A DNA stretch of 64,000 nucleotides from the NCBI GenBank assembly GCA_963816985.1, contig CAWFMF010000002.1:161553-225552 (forward strand). Reading direction: 5' to 3'. Made by a program: the position numbers and the translations under genes. The stretch is from JAIVJM01 sp963816985 (GTDB lineage: Bacteria; Acidobacteriota; Blastocatellia; Pyrinomonadales; Pyrinomonadaceae). This document shows positions 47,485 through 56,007 of this stretch, piece after piece (the stretch's first letter is position 1; each line of letters opens with the position of its first letter). Below the pieces are notes generated by a model. It was not told the origin of the DNA, did not search any database, and was given only the letters and a program-made list of their open reading frames with translations.

Positions 47485-48443
47485 GCCCGGAACGAGTCAA
47501 GACCCCGGACGCCTCCCGTCTCGCACGGCTCGCCGCCGAAATCGCGTCCCACTTCTTCGGCGAACCGCCCGCCTCGGTCATCCCCATCGAAGGCAAGGGG
47601 AGCGTCAACCAGATTTTCGTCGCGCGCGCCGGGAGTTCTCAGGTCGTCGTCAGAATGAGCGACGACCCGGAGGCCGCCGGGCAATACGAGAAGGAGGCGT
47701 GGTGCATCGAGCACGCGGCGCGGCGCGGCATCCCCGGCCCCAAAGTCCTCGCCAACGGCGAGGCGCGCGGGTTCGCTTACATGATTCAGACTTTCATCGA
47801 AGGGGACGACGGGCGCGAAAGCTCCGTCGCGCCGTCGCGGCTCTGGCGGGCGCTCGGCAAATACGCAAAGCTGATTCATGCGATTGAGGTCGGCGGCTTG
47901 GGCCTGGAACTCTCCGACATCACGCGGGGGGATTCTCAATCCTCTTGGCTCTCACACGTCAACTACAACATCGAAAGCCTCTGCGCGGACGATGCGTTGA
48001 TAGACCTGAAGGTCTTGACGTGGCCGCAGTCGAATGCGGTGCGCGGGATGTTTGAAGTGTTGCGGGGCAGGCGGTTCGACTTCGGGCTCACGCACGGCGA
48101 CATCTCTTTGAAGAACGTCATCGTCGGCGAATCCGGCGAAGTGAGTCTCCTCGACTGGGGCTCCGCCGCCGCCGACATCGTGCCGCACATGGAGTTGATT
48201 GAGTTGTTGAGAATGAACATGCTCGAAAACGACCCCGACGCGGCGGGGCTTCGTTCGTTCCTCGACGGCTACGGGATGACGCCCGCCGCCTTCGAAGCGA
48301 TGCGGCCCGACCTTGAGGCGCTGTTGCTGCTCAGAGCCTTCGACAAGTTGAGGTGGGCGATTGACCACCACGTCCGCAATCTTGAGGACTACGTTTCCGA
48401 GGCGCGGCGCGTGTTGGAAAGAGACGTACCGAAGGGTTATTGA
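47481..48443 (+). CDS. APH-type phosphotransferase
   Basis: A 320-residue phosphotransferase with the aminoglycoside phosphotransferase/kinase-like fold. The catalytic loop is LTHGDISLKNVIV with Asp207 and Asn212, followed by the metal-binding SLLDWGSA. The N-lobe has QVVVRMSDDPEAAGQYEKEAW with the candidate ATP-binding residues. Such enzymes phosphorylate aminoglycosides, macrolides, choline or sugars; the set here does not identify the acceptor. Translation starts at the ATG overlapping the preceding stop (ATGA). A further nucleotidyltransferase follows after 26 bases, matching a pattern of antibiotic- or metabolite-modifying genes. Confidence 0.9.
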   Translation: MSPERVKTPDASRLARLAAEIASHFFGEPPASVIPIEGKGSVNQIFVARAGSSQVVVRMSDDPEAAGQYEKEAWCIEHAARRGIPGPKVLANGEARGFAYMIQTFIEGDDGRESSVAPSRLWRALGKYAKLIHAIEVGGLGLELSDITRGDSQSSWLSHVNYNIESLCADDALIDLKVLTWPQSNAVRGMFEVLRGRRFDFGLTHGDISLKNVIVGESGEVSLLDWGSAAADIVPHMELIELLRMNMLENDPDAAGLRSFLDGYGMTPAAFEAMRPDLEALLLLRAFDKLRWAIDHHVRNLEDYVSEARRVLERDVPKGY

Positions 48444-48469
48444 AGATGCGGGCGGGAGGCTCTTGAGAA

Positions 48470-49333
48470 ATGATTTCCGAAGCAGACGCGCGCACCCGGA
48501 TGCTAGGCCAACTGAAGGAGGCCGCCGAGTCCGACGCGCGCATCGTCGGCGTGGTGGATTACGGTTCGGGCAGCGAGGGGCGCGCGGACGAGTGGTCGGA
48601 CGTTGATGTCGCCCTCTTCATCCGCGACGCGGACTTCGATTCCTTCTCCGGTGAGTGGGTCGAGTGGGCGGGGCAGTTCGGCGCGCTGCTGCTCGCCTAC
48701 GTGGGCGGCGTCGGCCACCCGTGGGCCGTCTATGATGTCGCGCCCGTCCCGCTGCGCGTGGACTTCGCCTTCCACCGCGAATCCAAGATGGACGTGATGC
48801 TCACGTGGCCCAACTCGCCGACGAGCGCGGCGGCGTTCGTCCTGTACGACTCGACGGGCGGCGGGCTGACGGCGCTCGCGGAGAAACTCGTCGGTCAACC
48901 CTTGAGCCCGCCCGACCTCGCGCGCGCCTTCGAGGCGGTGTGCGGCGACTTCTGGTATTACCTGCTGCGGACGCTCGTGAAGCTCCGGCGCGGGCAGACG
49001 TGGGCCGCGCGCTTCGACTTCAACTTCATCATCACGGGGAACCTGCACGCGCTCCTGCGCATCGAGTCGGGCGCGCTCGAACGCTGGCGCGCGCAGTCCG
49101 CAGCCGTCGGCATCGAGCAGGCCGTCACCCCCGCGCGCCTCAAGCAGCTCGACGAGTGCATCGCTTCGGAGGACTCTTCGCTCCTCATCCGCGCCTTCGT
49201 CAAGGCCGCCGAACTCGGCTCCGAAGTCTGTGAAGCAATCGCCGCGCGGCACGGCTGGCCTTGGCCCGGACGGTTGGCCGAGCGGACGCTCGCCATCCTC
49301 GACGAGACCGAGTCCGCTGAAATTCGACCTTAA
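48470..49333 (+). CDS. Nucleotidyltransferase (aminoglycoside 6-adenylyltransferase-like)
   Basis: A 287-residue protein whose N-terminal domain has the DNA polymerase beta-like nucleotidyltransferase pattern VVDYGSGSEGRADEWSDVDVALF (about 24-46), with Gly-Ser and the paired Asp residues that bind metal. The rest is helical and resembles aminoglycoside 6-adenylyltransferase (AadK/ANT6) proteins in layout: YLLRTLVKLRRGQTWAARFDFN and WPWPGRLAER. It closes the same-strand run begun at 45591. Adenylylation of an antibiotic-like compound is plausible but not shown; many such proteins have no resistance role. Confidence 0.85.
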   Translation: MISEADARTRMLGQLKEAAESDARIVGVVDYGSGSEGRADEWSDVDVALFIRDADFDSFSGEWVEWAGQFGALLLAYVGGVGHPWAVYDVAPVPLRVDFAFHRESKMDVMLTWPNSPTSAAAFVLYDSTGGGLTALAEKLVGQPLSPPDLARAFEAVCGDFWYYLLRTLVKLRRGQTWAARFDFNFIITGNLHALLRIESGALERWRAQSAAVGIEQAVTPARLKQLDECIASEDSSLLIRAFVKAAELGSEVCEAIAARHGWPWPGRLAERTLAILDETESAEIRP

Positions 49334-49349
49334 GGAAAGTCTCCCGCCG

Positions 49350-50387
49350 TCATTTCTGTCGCTTAACTTCGATGAGAGGCGCGGGCCGCTTCTCGCTCGT
49401 GGCGAGGACGGAGGAGCCGTCTTCGCCGTAGCAGATGCTCTCGCCCTGCTCTCGCTCGCCGAGGTCTATGACGAGCGGCGTCTGTTTCCAGACCGCGTCG
49501 AAGCCTTCGGCGGACGAGGATGATGAAGGAGCGACGGGCAGGCTCAGTTCATAGGCCGCGACGTAGTCGCAGATGACGACGCGCGTGCCGTCGGGCGAGA
49601 TGTCGCCGCCCGTCAGAAGCCCGGCGAAGAGAGCGGGCACACGCAGGTCGCCGAGGCGCGCGAGCGTGTTGACCTGCTTCGTGGAGTAAGGCGCGGCGAG
49701 TTTGTAGACGCCCGCGACCGCCGGAGCTTTGGTGACGATGTAGATGTCGCCGGTCTTCGGGTGAATCATCAAAGTCTCGGCGTCGTGCTTACCGTCGGGG
49801 TACTTCAGTCGGATGGCCTCGGCGGCTTCGGTCGGTCGAGGGTTCTTGCGGTCGGAGGCGGCGTCGGTGTCCGAGACTTGGGGCTCCGGCACACGGTAGA
49901 CCGTGACTTGCTCGCGCGCGCGGTCGTTGTCGCCCGTGTCGCCGACGTAGAGGTAGGCGCGGCCCTGCTCCGGCCCCGGCCCCGCCGCGATGTCCTCCCA
50001 GTCTATGGCCTGCGCGCCCTCGACGCGCCACACGCCGCGCTTGCGGCCCTGCCGGTCGAAGGCGTAGAGGTTCGGCCCGTCGCCCGAATCGTTGTGCGTC
50101 CAGAAGACTCCCGCGTTGCGGCGCGAGGCGACGACGCCGCTGCTCTCGTTGACGGCTTTGTCTTCGAGCTTGGCGATGCGCGCCGGGGCCGCGTAAGGCG
50201 CGCGCGCCTGATTGGCGGGCGGCGGCGCGGACTTGCTCATCTTCCTGACTTCGGAGGGGAGCGGCGGCTCCTCGCCCGACGCGCTCCGGCCCTTTCCGCA
50301 GCCCGCCGACGGGCAGAGCAGCATCGAAAGGACGACGACGAGCGCGCCCGCACGGCGCACGCGTTCGGTGTTCGTTTGAAGTTTCAC
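49350..50387 (-). CDS. Secreted lipoprotein, beta-propeller-like, unknown function
   Basis: A 345-residue lipoprotein. The signal peptide ends in CPSAGC, a lipobox-like sequence. The mature part has segments recalling esterase-like phytase or SdiA-regulated beta-propellers: ESSGVVASRRNAGVFWTHNDSGDGPNLYAFDRQG, DWEDIAAGPGPEQGRAYLYVGDTGDN, YPDGKHDAETLMIHPKTGDIYIVTK and GGDISPDGTRVVICDYVAAYEL. Acidic residues in these loops could bind calcium. Function is unknown. It is convergent with the modification-gene run. Confidence 0.82.
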   Translation of the reverse strand: MKLQTNTERVRRAGALVVVLSMLLCPSAGCGKGRSASGEEPPLPSEVRKMSKSAPPPANQARAPYAAPARIAKLEDKAVNESSGVVASRRNAGVFWTHNDSGDGPNLYAFDRQGRKRGVWRVEGAQAIDWEDIAAGPGPEQGRAYLYVGDTGDNDRAREQVTVYRVPEPQVSDTDAASDRKNPRPTEAAEAIRLKYPDGKHDAETLMIHPKTGDIYIVTKAPAVAGVYKLAAPYSTKQVNTLARLGDLRVPALFAGLLTGGDISPDGTRVVICDYVAAYELSLPVAPSSSSSAEGFDAVWKQTPLVIDLGEREQGESICYGEDGSSVLATSEKRPAPLIEVKRQK

Positions 50388-50440
50388 CCGGCGATGATAG
50401 TACGAGCGGCGGCGGAGGTTGAAGCCGCGAGAGGTACGCT

Positions 50441-50878
50441 TCAGACTCGCAGATAATCCCCGCGCCAGTTCTTAATCTCGCGTTTGATGTCGGCGGACTT
50501 CGTCAGTTCTCCGGCGAGGACGCGTCGGACGAGCCCTTCCAGCTCTTCGTCGGGCGCGAAGCGGAGCGCGACGAACTGGCCCGTCTTCAGATTCATCGCC
50601 TGTCGCGCGAGGTCAGCGGGGAGAAGTTGGCTTATCCGCAGGCGTTCTTCGAGGCGGATGAGCCTGTCCTGCGCGCGCAAGGGGTTGATGCGAACGAGAG
50701 AGGCGAGAACGATGAGCGCCGCAGAGACGACGACCCACCACGCGCAACCCCAAGTCAGATACCAATAGAGCTGCACAACCGACCAGATGAAGTTAATCAC
50801 CAGCACCGGCACGACGAAGAAGTGGAAAGGCGCGTGCCAGCGCGTGTGGTTCGCGTAACTCTGGGGGGTTGATGTCAT
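50441..50878 (-). CDS. DUF6526-like two-helix membrane protein
   Basis: A 145-residue protein. Two adjacent transmembrane helices at about 20-62 (FFVVPVLVINFIWSVVQLYWYL and WWVVVSAALIVLASLV) are followed by a soluble helical tail with RINPLRAQDRLIRLEERLRI, LPADLARQAMNLKTGQFVALRFAPDEEL and an end KREIKNWRGDYLRV. This layout matches the small DUF6526 family as I remember it; function is unknown. AAGGAG precedes the ATG. It lies after the ABC exporter gene on the same strand. Confidence 0.8.
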   Translation of the reverse strand: MTSTPQSYANHTRWHAPFHFFVVPVLVINFIWSVVQLYWYLTWGCAWWVVVSAALIVLASLVRINPLRAQDRLIRLEERLRISQLLPADLARQAMNLKTGQFVALRFAPDEELEGLVRRVLAGELTKSADIKREIKNWRGDYLRV

Positions 50879-50970
50879 GTGCGGACTCCTTCAAGTGAGT
50901 GTGAGAATGAAGTGTAAAAGAAGCTGCAAGGCGACCAGCAGACTTGTTCCGTCCCGCGCCGCGCCGCGTG

Positions 50971-52858
50971 TCAGAGGCTCGTCGGCGAGACGGGAGGCGT
51001 GCCCTGCGAGGCGGCGACGGGCTTGGGCGGTTCGGGCGTGAAGTCCTCGCCGGGGTTGATGAACTGGTTGCGCTCGAAGTGGTACTGCTTGTCGTAGAGC
51101 TGCCGGTAACGACCATTCGCCGCGAGCAGTTCTTCGTGCGTCCCGCGCTCGACGATGCGTCCGTCTTCGAGGACGAGTATCTGGTCGGCGCTGCGGATGG
51201 TCGAGAGGCGATGGGCGATGACGAAGGTCGTCCGGCCACGCCTGAGAGTTTGCAGGCCGTCTTGAATCAAAGCCTCGCTCTCGCTGTCGAGGCTCGACGT
51301 GGCCTCGTCGAGAATCAGAATCTTCGGCTCGGCGATGACGGCGCGCGCGATGGCGACGCGCTGCCGCTGCCCGCCGGAGAGTTTCACGCCGCGCTCGCCC
51401 ACCACCGTGTCGTAGCCGTCACTGAATCCGAGGATGAACTCCTCGCAGTGCGCGACGCGGCTCGCGGCGACGATCTGCTCGCGCGTCGCGTGCGGGTCGG
51501 CGTAGCCGATGTTCTCGGCGATGGTTCCGTCGAAGAGGAAGTTGTCTTGCAAGCACCGCGCCGAGGCGGCTGCGGTAGTCCTTCAGGCGAACCGTGGCGA
51601 GGTCGCGCCCGTCAACCGTGATGCGGCCCGCGAGCGGGCGGTTGAAGGCCATGACGAGGCTGATGAGCGTGCTCTTCCCCGAACCGCTTGAGCCGACGAG
51701 CGCGGTCGTGGAACCGGCGGGCGCGCGGAACGAGACGTTGCGAAGGACGGGGACGCTCTCGTTATATTCGAAGCTCACGTCCTCGAAAACTATCTCGCCT
51801 TCGATCTCTTCCAGCGGCGCGCGGCCCTCCTCGTCCTCGTCCTCGGTCGCCATCCGTTTAATCTCGCGGATGCGGTCGAGCCCGGCGAAGGCTTCCGTAA
51901 TCTGCGTCCCGATGGCCGCGATCTCGACGAGCGGCGCGGCGACGAGCGCCGTGAAGAAGATGTACATGAAGAAGTCGCCGAGCGTCATCTGCCCCGCGAG
52001 CACCGAGCGCCCGCCGACGAGGATGAGGATGATGCCGATGCTCCCGATGACGACCGTCGAGAAGGCCGTCACGCCGGAGACGCCCGTCACCGAGCGCGCG
52101 ATGTTGCGGAACAAACGGTGCGCGCCGCGCGCGAAGACGAGCGTCTCGCGCCTCTCCGCCGAGTAAGCCTTGACGATGCGGATGCCGCCTAAGGATTCGG
52201 CCAGACGGCCCGTCACCTGCGCGCCGATCTCTCCGCGCTCGCGGAAGAGCGGGCGGAGTTTTTTAAACGCCAGCGCCATGCAGCCGCCGAAGAGTCCGAG
52301 CGCGACGAGCGTAATCGAAGTCAGACGCCAGTTGAGATAAAAGAGGACGACGAGCGCGACCGAAGCCGTCAGGAGCCCGCCCGTCAGTTGCACGAGCCCC
52401 GTGCCGACGAGATTCCTGATGCCCTCGGCGTCATTCATGATGCGCGAGATGAGGACGCCGGTCTGCGTCGAGTCGAAGTAGCGGACGGGCAGACGCGCGA
52501 CGTGCGCCTGCACACTCTTGCGCATCTCGGTGATGGCGCGCTGCGCGGCGACGCCCAAGACCTGCGAGAGCGCGAACGAGCTGACGGCCTGCACCAGCGT
52601 CGCCGCGCCCGCCGCGAGCGCGATGGTCGTGAGCAGTTCGCCGTTCCGCTTGACGATGACTTCGTCAATCAGATACTTCGAGCTGGCGGGCAAGACCAGG
52701 CCGACCATCCGGTTGACGATCATCAGCCCCATCCCCAGAGCGAGCCGGTAGCGGTGCGCCCAGATGAGGTCTCGCGCGTCGCGCCAGACGAGCGAGAGCG
52801 GCGGTCGCTTCTTCTTCTCTCTGACTTTCGTCTTCGTCTCTTCGACCTTCGTCGCCAT
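50971..52858 (-). CDS. ABC exporter (permease-ATPase half-transporter), frameshifted
   Basis: An ABC half-transporter of the MsbA/MDR type, about 628 residues after correction. The N-terminal part has six transmembrane helices. The ATPase domain has Walker A SSGSGKSTL, signature LSGGQRQRVAIARA, Walker B ILILDEATSSLD and the switch His in VIAHRLSTIR. The frame breaks at the Q-loop near 51551: the first part reads YRSRLGAVLARQL, the correct continuation, QDNFLFDGTIAENIGY, is in another frame. Removing one base in GTGCTTGCAAG restores VLQDNF. The rest of both parts is undamaged, so a sequence error or very recent mutation is likely. Exported substrate unknown. Confidence 0.88.
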
Positions 52859-52923
52859 AGAGTCTTAGTTTACAGCATCGGCGGGTGAACCGCCGCAGAG
52901 CAATCCCACGAAGTATGTTACGA

Positions 52924-53146
52924 GCGCCCTGAAAGGGCGCAAGATAATAGCCGGGGGCAGAGCGAAGGCGTCAGCCTGAGCGCCGCCCCCGGAATGAGCA
53001 CGGAAGTTGATTACGACCCTGAAGGGGTCGCACCTCAACGTCGGGTGCGACCCCTTCAGGGTCGGGACAATTTTTCCTGCTCGTTCCGGGGGCGTCTTAG
53101 CTTCGGCACTTGCCCCCGGCTATTATCTTTGTCCCCTTCGGGGACG
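52924..53146. repeat. Composite palindromic element, family 3 (copy C)
   Basis: Stem order: GCGCCCTGAAAGGGCGC hairpin, ATAATAGCCGGGGGC, CGCCCCCGG, the central pair CGACCCTGAAGGGGTCG and CGACCCCTTCAGGGTCG, then CCGGGGGCG, GCCCCCGGCTATTAT and a closing GTCCCCTTCGGGGAC hairpin. The ATAATAGCCGGGGGC block pairs with its distant complement across about 170 bases. It fills the gap between the ABC exporter and YihY genes. Confidence 0.9.
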
Positions 53147-53180
53147 GTATACACGCTCGTCTCTTTCTAAGGCGTTCTCG

Positions 53181-54092
53181 TCAATCTCCTTCGGACGGGC
53201 TCTTCTCGCCGGGCAGCTTGGCGTCGGGCTCGCCCCGGCGCGCCGCCGACTGCTCTATCTCGGCGTTGACCTGCCCGCCGATGAGAATGGCCGCGCCCGT
53301 CAGGTAGAACCAGAGCATGAGGATGATGACCGCGCCGAGCGAGCCGTAGGTGACGCTGTACGAATCGAAGTAGCGCAAATAAATTCGGAAGACGAAGGAG
53401 ACCAAAAGCCACATCAGGACGCCGACGAGCGAGCCGGGCGTGATCCAGTACCAACTCTGCTCCTTCACGTCCGGCGCGAAGTAGTAGACGAGCGCGAAGG
53501 CCAGCAGCACGAAGCCGAGCACGATGGGCCACTGCGCGACCTTCCACGTCCACTCGAACGCCTCGCCCAGACCGAGCCGCGCCGAGAGCCCTTCGCCGAT
53601 GGAGCCGCCGTAGAGGACTAAGGCGAGCGCCGTGATGACGAGCACGGCGAGCATGACGGTGAGCGCGACCGAGAGGAGCCGCACCTTCCAGAAGGGCCGC
53701 GTCTCGCGCACGCCGTAGGCCGAGTTGAGCGTATCGGTGATTGCGCCCATCCCGTAGGAGGCGAACCATACCGCCAGCAGCAGCCCGAAGGTGAGCTTGC
53801 TGCCGTCGGCGTTGCGCGTAATCTCCTCGACCGTCGTGTAGATGAGCGCCGAGGCCGTGCGCGGCATCAACGTGCCGAGGTAGCGGAGCAGGTCGCGCCG
53901 CAGCTCCGTTCCCGCCTCGGCGAGTTGTCCGAGCATCGCGAGGAGGAAGAGCAGCAGCGGAAAGAGCGCGAGCAGGAAGTAGTAAGAGAGCGCCGCCGCG
54001 CGCGTCAGAAGGTCGCCCGCGTAGAGTTCATGCCACACGCGGCGCGCGAGCTTCCCCCACGTCAACCCGCCCAACTCCCAGACCGACGGCAT
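53181..54092 (-). CDS. YihY/virulence factor BrkB family membrane protein
   Basis: About 303 residues with six or so transmembrane helices, from the ATG at 54092 preceded by AAGGAGGG; the frame extends earlier without support. Family segments include LLTRAAALSYYFLLALFPLLLFLLAML, EEITRNADGSKLTFGLLLAVWFASYGMGAITDTLNSAYGVRETRPFWKVRLLS, WITPGSLVGVLMWLLVSFVFRIYLRYFDSYSVTYGSLGAVIILMLWFYLTGAAILIGGQ and the final NAEIEQSAARR. The family was once called ribonuclease BN by mistake and its true role is unknown. It lies 64 bases downstream of truA on the same strand. Confidence 0.93.
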   Translation of the reverse strand: MPSVWELGGLTWGKLARRVWHELYAGDLLTRAAALSYYFLLALFPLLLFLLAMLGQLAEAGTELRRDLLRYLGTLMPRTASALIYTTVEEITRNADGSKLTFGLLLAVWFASYGMGAITDTLNSAYGVRETRPFWKVRLLSVALTVMLAVLVITALALVLYGGSIGEGLSARLGLGEAFEWTWKVAQWPIVLGFVLLAFALVYYFAPDVKEQSWYWITPGSLVGVLMWLLVSFVFRIYLRYFDSYSVTYGSLGAVIILMLWFYLTGAAILIGGQVNAEIEQSAARRGEPDAKLPGEKSPSEGD

Positions 54093-54156
54093 CGCTTCCC
54101 CTCCCTCCTTGTTCGCGAAGTATGACACAGACGCCTCGGCCCTCAAGCCGGGCAGC

Positions 54157-54948
54157 TCACATATGTTGGAAGGCGGGCGCGGGCTCTTCGTCGCGCATTC
54201 GCTCTCCGGCGTAGAGGACGCGTTCGAGGAAGAGGCCCGACGGCGGGGCCGTCCACGCGGCGGGCTCGTTGGAATAATTTTCGAGCAACGCGCCGAAGGC
54301 TTTGACCGAAAGACTGCCGCGCCCGACTTCGACGAGCGCGCCCGTTAGACGCCTCACCATCTTCCAGAGGAAGTGGCTCGCGCCGACGTGGAAGAGGATG
54401 AGACTCTCACGCTCGACGACGCGCGCCGTCTCGACGTGGACGAGCGTCGAGCCCTGTTGCTCCGGGCTCTCGCAGAAGGAGCGGAAGTCGTGCCTGCCGA
54501 CGACGAGGGCCGCCGCCTCCGCCATCGCCCGCGCGTTCAGCCGGTCGCGCACCCACCAGACGAAGGGCTTGCCGAAGGCCGTCCGCCGCGTGGAGATTTG
54601 GTAGAGGTAGAAGCGGCTCCGTGCGTCGTGGCGGGCGTGGAAGTCCGGACGTGCCGTGGCAAGCGAGAGCAGATTGATGTCATGCGGGAGCAGGCCGTTG
54701 ATGCCGCGCAGGAGTTGGACGGGCGCGGGGACGCGCAAGTTCGAGTTATTGATTTTCAAGTGCGCGACCTGCCGGAGCGCGTGGACGCCCGCGTCCGTGC
54801 GGCCCGCGCCCCCGACCTCGACGCGCGCGTCGAGGAAAGTCTCGGCGGCCCGCAGCAGCTCGCCCTGCACTGTCCGCCGGTCGGGCTGCCGCTGCCAACC
54901 GCCGTAGCGCGTGCCCTCGTACTCGACTTCCATCTTCCAAGTCCGCAT
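54157..54948 (-). CDS. truA: tRNA pseudouridine synthase A
   Basis: Converts uridines 38-40 of tRNA anticodon stem-loops to pseudouridine. The 263-residue protein has the typical TruA length. The catalytic aspartate is Asp52 in AGRTDAGVHA, preceded by the EYEGTRYGGWQRQP segment and followed by DFHARHDARSRFYLYQI, GRHDFRSFCES and FLWKMVRRLTGALVEVGRG. All are conserved family features. Cytosolic housekeeping enzyme. It precedes the YihY gene on the same strand. Confidence 0.96.
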   Translation of the reverse strand: MRTWKMEVEYEGTRYGGWQRQPDRRTVQGELLRAAETFLDARVEVGGAGRTDAGVHALRQVAHLKINNSNLRVPAPVQLLRGINGLLPHDINLLSLATARPDFHARHDARSRFYLYQISTRRTAFGKPFVWWVRDRLNARAMAEAAALVVGRHDFRSFCESPEQQGSTLVHVETARVVERESLILFHVGASHFLWKMVRRLTGALVEVGRGSLSVKAFGALLENYSNEPAAWTAPPSGLFLERVLYAGERMRDEEPAPAFQHM

Positions 54949-54974
54949 CTTCTTCTCCCACGTGAACAGGTCTC

Positions 54975-55003
54975 ACCCGCCCGCTACCGCAGGCGGTTCT
55001 GAC
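54975..55003. repeat. Single arm of REP-like repeat family 1
   Basis: ACCCGCCCGCTACCGCAGGC continues to GGTTCTGAC and equals the right arm of the 41863-41954 element. No left arm is present nearby, so this is a solo half-element upstream of truA. Confidence 0.8.
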
Positions 55004-55137
55004 CCTGACCCACTCGCATTGAAACCCTCGCGCGGGTGAAGAGTCAAACGAGGCGCACGGGAAGGGGCAACCCCTTTCTACTTTCAAGGCTCACACGAAA
55101 CGGAGTATCCTCGATGCCCGAAGGAGGACGCACAAGC

Positions 55138-55540
55138 ATGAAATTATTTTTACTGGTCTTACTGTTGTTGACGGCGGACGATTGACGGCGGCGCGACGCA
55201 GCGCGGGCGTGCCGAATCAATCGTGTTGAGGCCCGGTCAGGAAAAACTCTTCAGGAGCGCGGGCGTGCGCGTGAGGCTCGTCGAAGTCGAGGAGGACTCG
55301 CGCTGCCCCGTGGGCGTCGAGTGCATCTGGGCCGGGAACGTGCGCGTCGCGCTGCTCGTCAGAGGCCCCGGCAGGACTTCGCGGCGCGTGGCGCTCAACA
55401 CCGCGTCCGAGCCGAGAGAAATCAAGCTGAAGGGGCGGACGCTCACCATCTCGAAGGTGAGCCCGGCGAGGGTCGTAAACCGCGACCTCAGGCCCCGTGA
55501 CTACCGCGTCACCCTCACGCTCTCAGGCGGTCGTCCTTAA
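55138..55540 (+). CDS. Small secreted protein, signal peptide out of frame
   Basis: AAGGAGG (55121-55127) stands ten bases before an ATG at 55138 that begins a textbook export signal, MKLFLLVLLLLTADD, then stops at 55183. The next frame carries about 120 residues with VLRPGQEKLFRSAGVRVRLVEV, DSRCPVGVECIWAGNVRVALLV and a beta-rich end, recalling small secreted bacterial proteins with a conserved C-x-G-x2-CIW core. A single-base indel between about 55168 and 55183 would join the two. The alternative, a GTG start at 55223, lacks a ribosome-binding site and leaves the protein without export signal. Function is unknown. Confidence 0.65.
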
Positions 55541-55580
55541 CGGAGTTCGGCCCGCAGTACCGAACTTGTTCTCAGAGAGA

Positions 55581-55612
55581 AGGGGCGTGCGCCGTCACGG
55601 GCGCACGCCCCT
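55581..55612 (+). terminator. Terminator after the small secreted protein gene
   Basis: AGGGGCGTGCGCC pairs with GGCGCACGCCCCT, with a six-base loop and followed by TTTAGTTTA. It lies 40 bases past the stop codon. The rest of 55613-56007 is AT-richer and presumably contains the protease promoter; I see no clear element. Confidence 0.85.
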
Positions 55613-56007
55613 TTAGTTTATGAGTTCGAAGTCAGTTCTCTCCACTTGAGCCAGACTTGAGCCCGTGCGAGAGCCGAGGCGTCTTCGGGGCCGACGGCTT
55701 GAACTCTCACCCGAAATTACCCCGGCGAACGTCGCCCCGCCTTCACAATTCGCCCGCCGGCAAGAACTTTTTGGCAAGCTTAAAGGCTGTATTCTTCAGC
55801 ACTTAGCTGAAACGGTGCGTCCCTTCCGTTTTTTATTTTTCGCCCTCAAGGCTTCCTCAAGTCTTTCTCAACCACCTTCTCCTATTCTCACCCTACCGAT
55901 GCGACAGCGAAATTATTTCGAGCCCGAAGATAAAAGTTTCCTTGCCCCGCTTGGAAGAAAAAAGGACGCGCTGCCGCAAGTCAAAATCAATTTTAGGAGA
56001 TGGGAAA

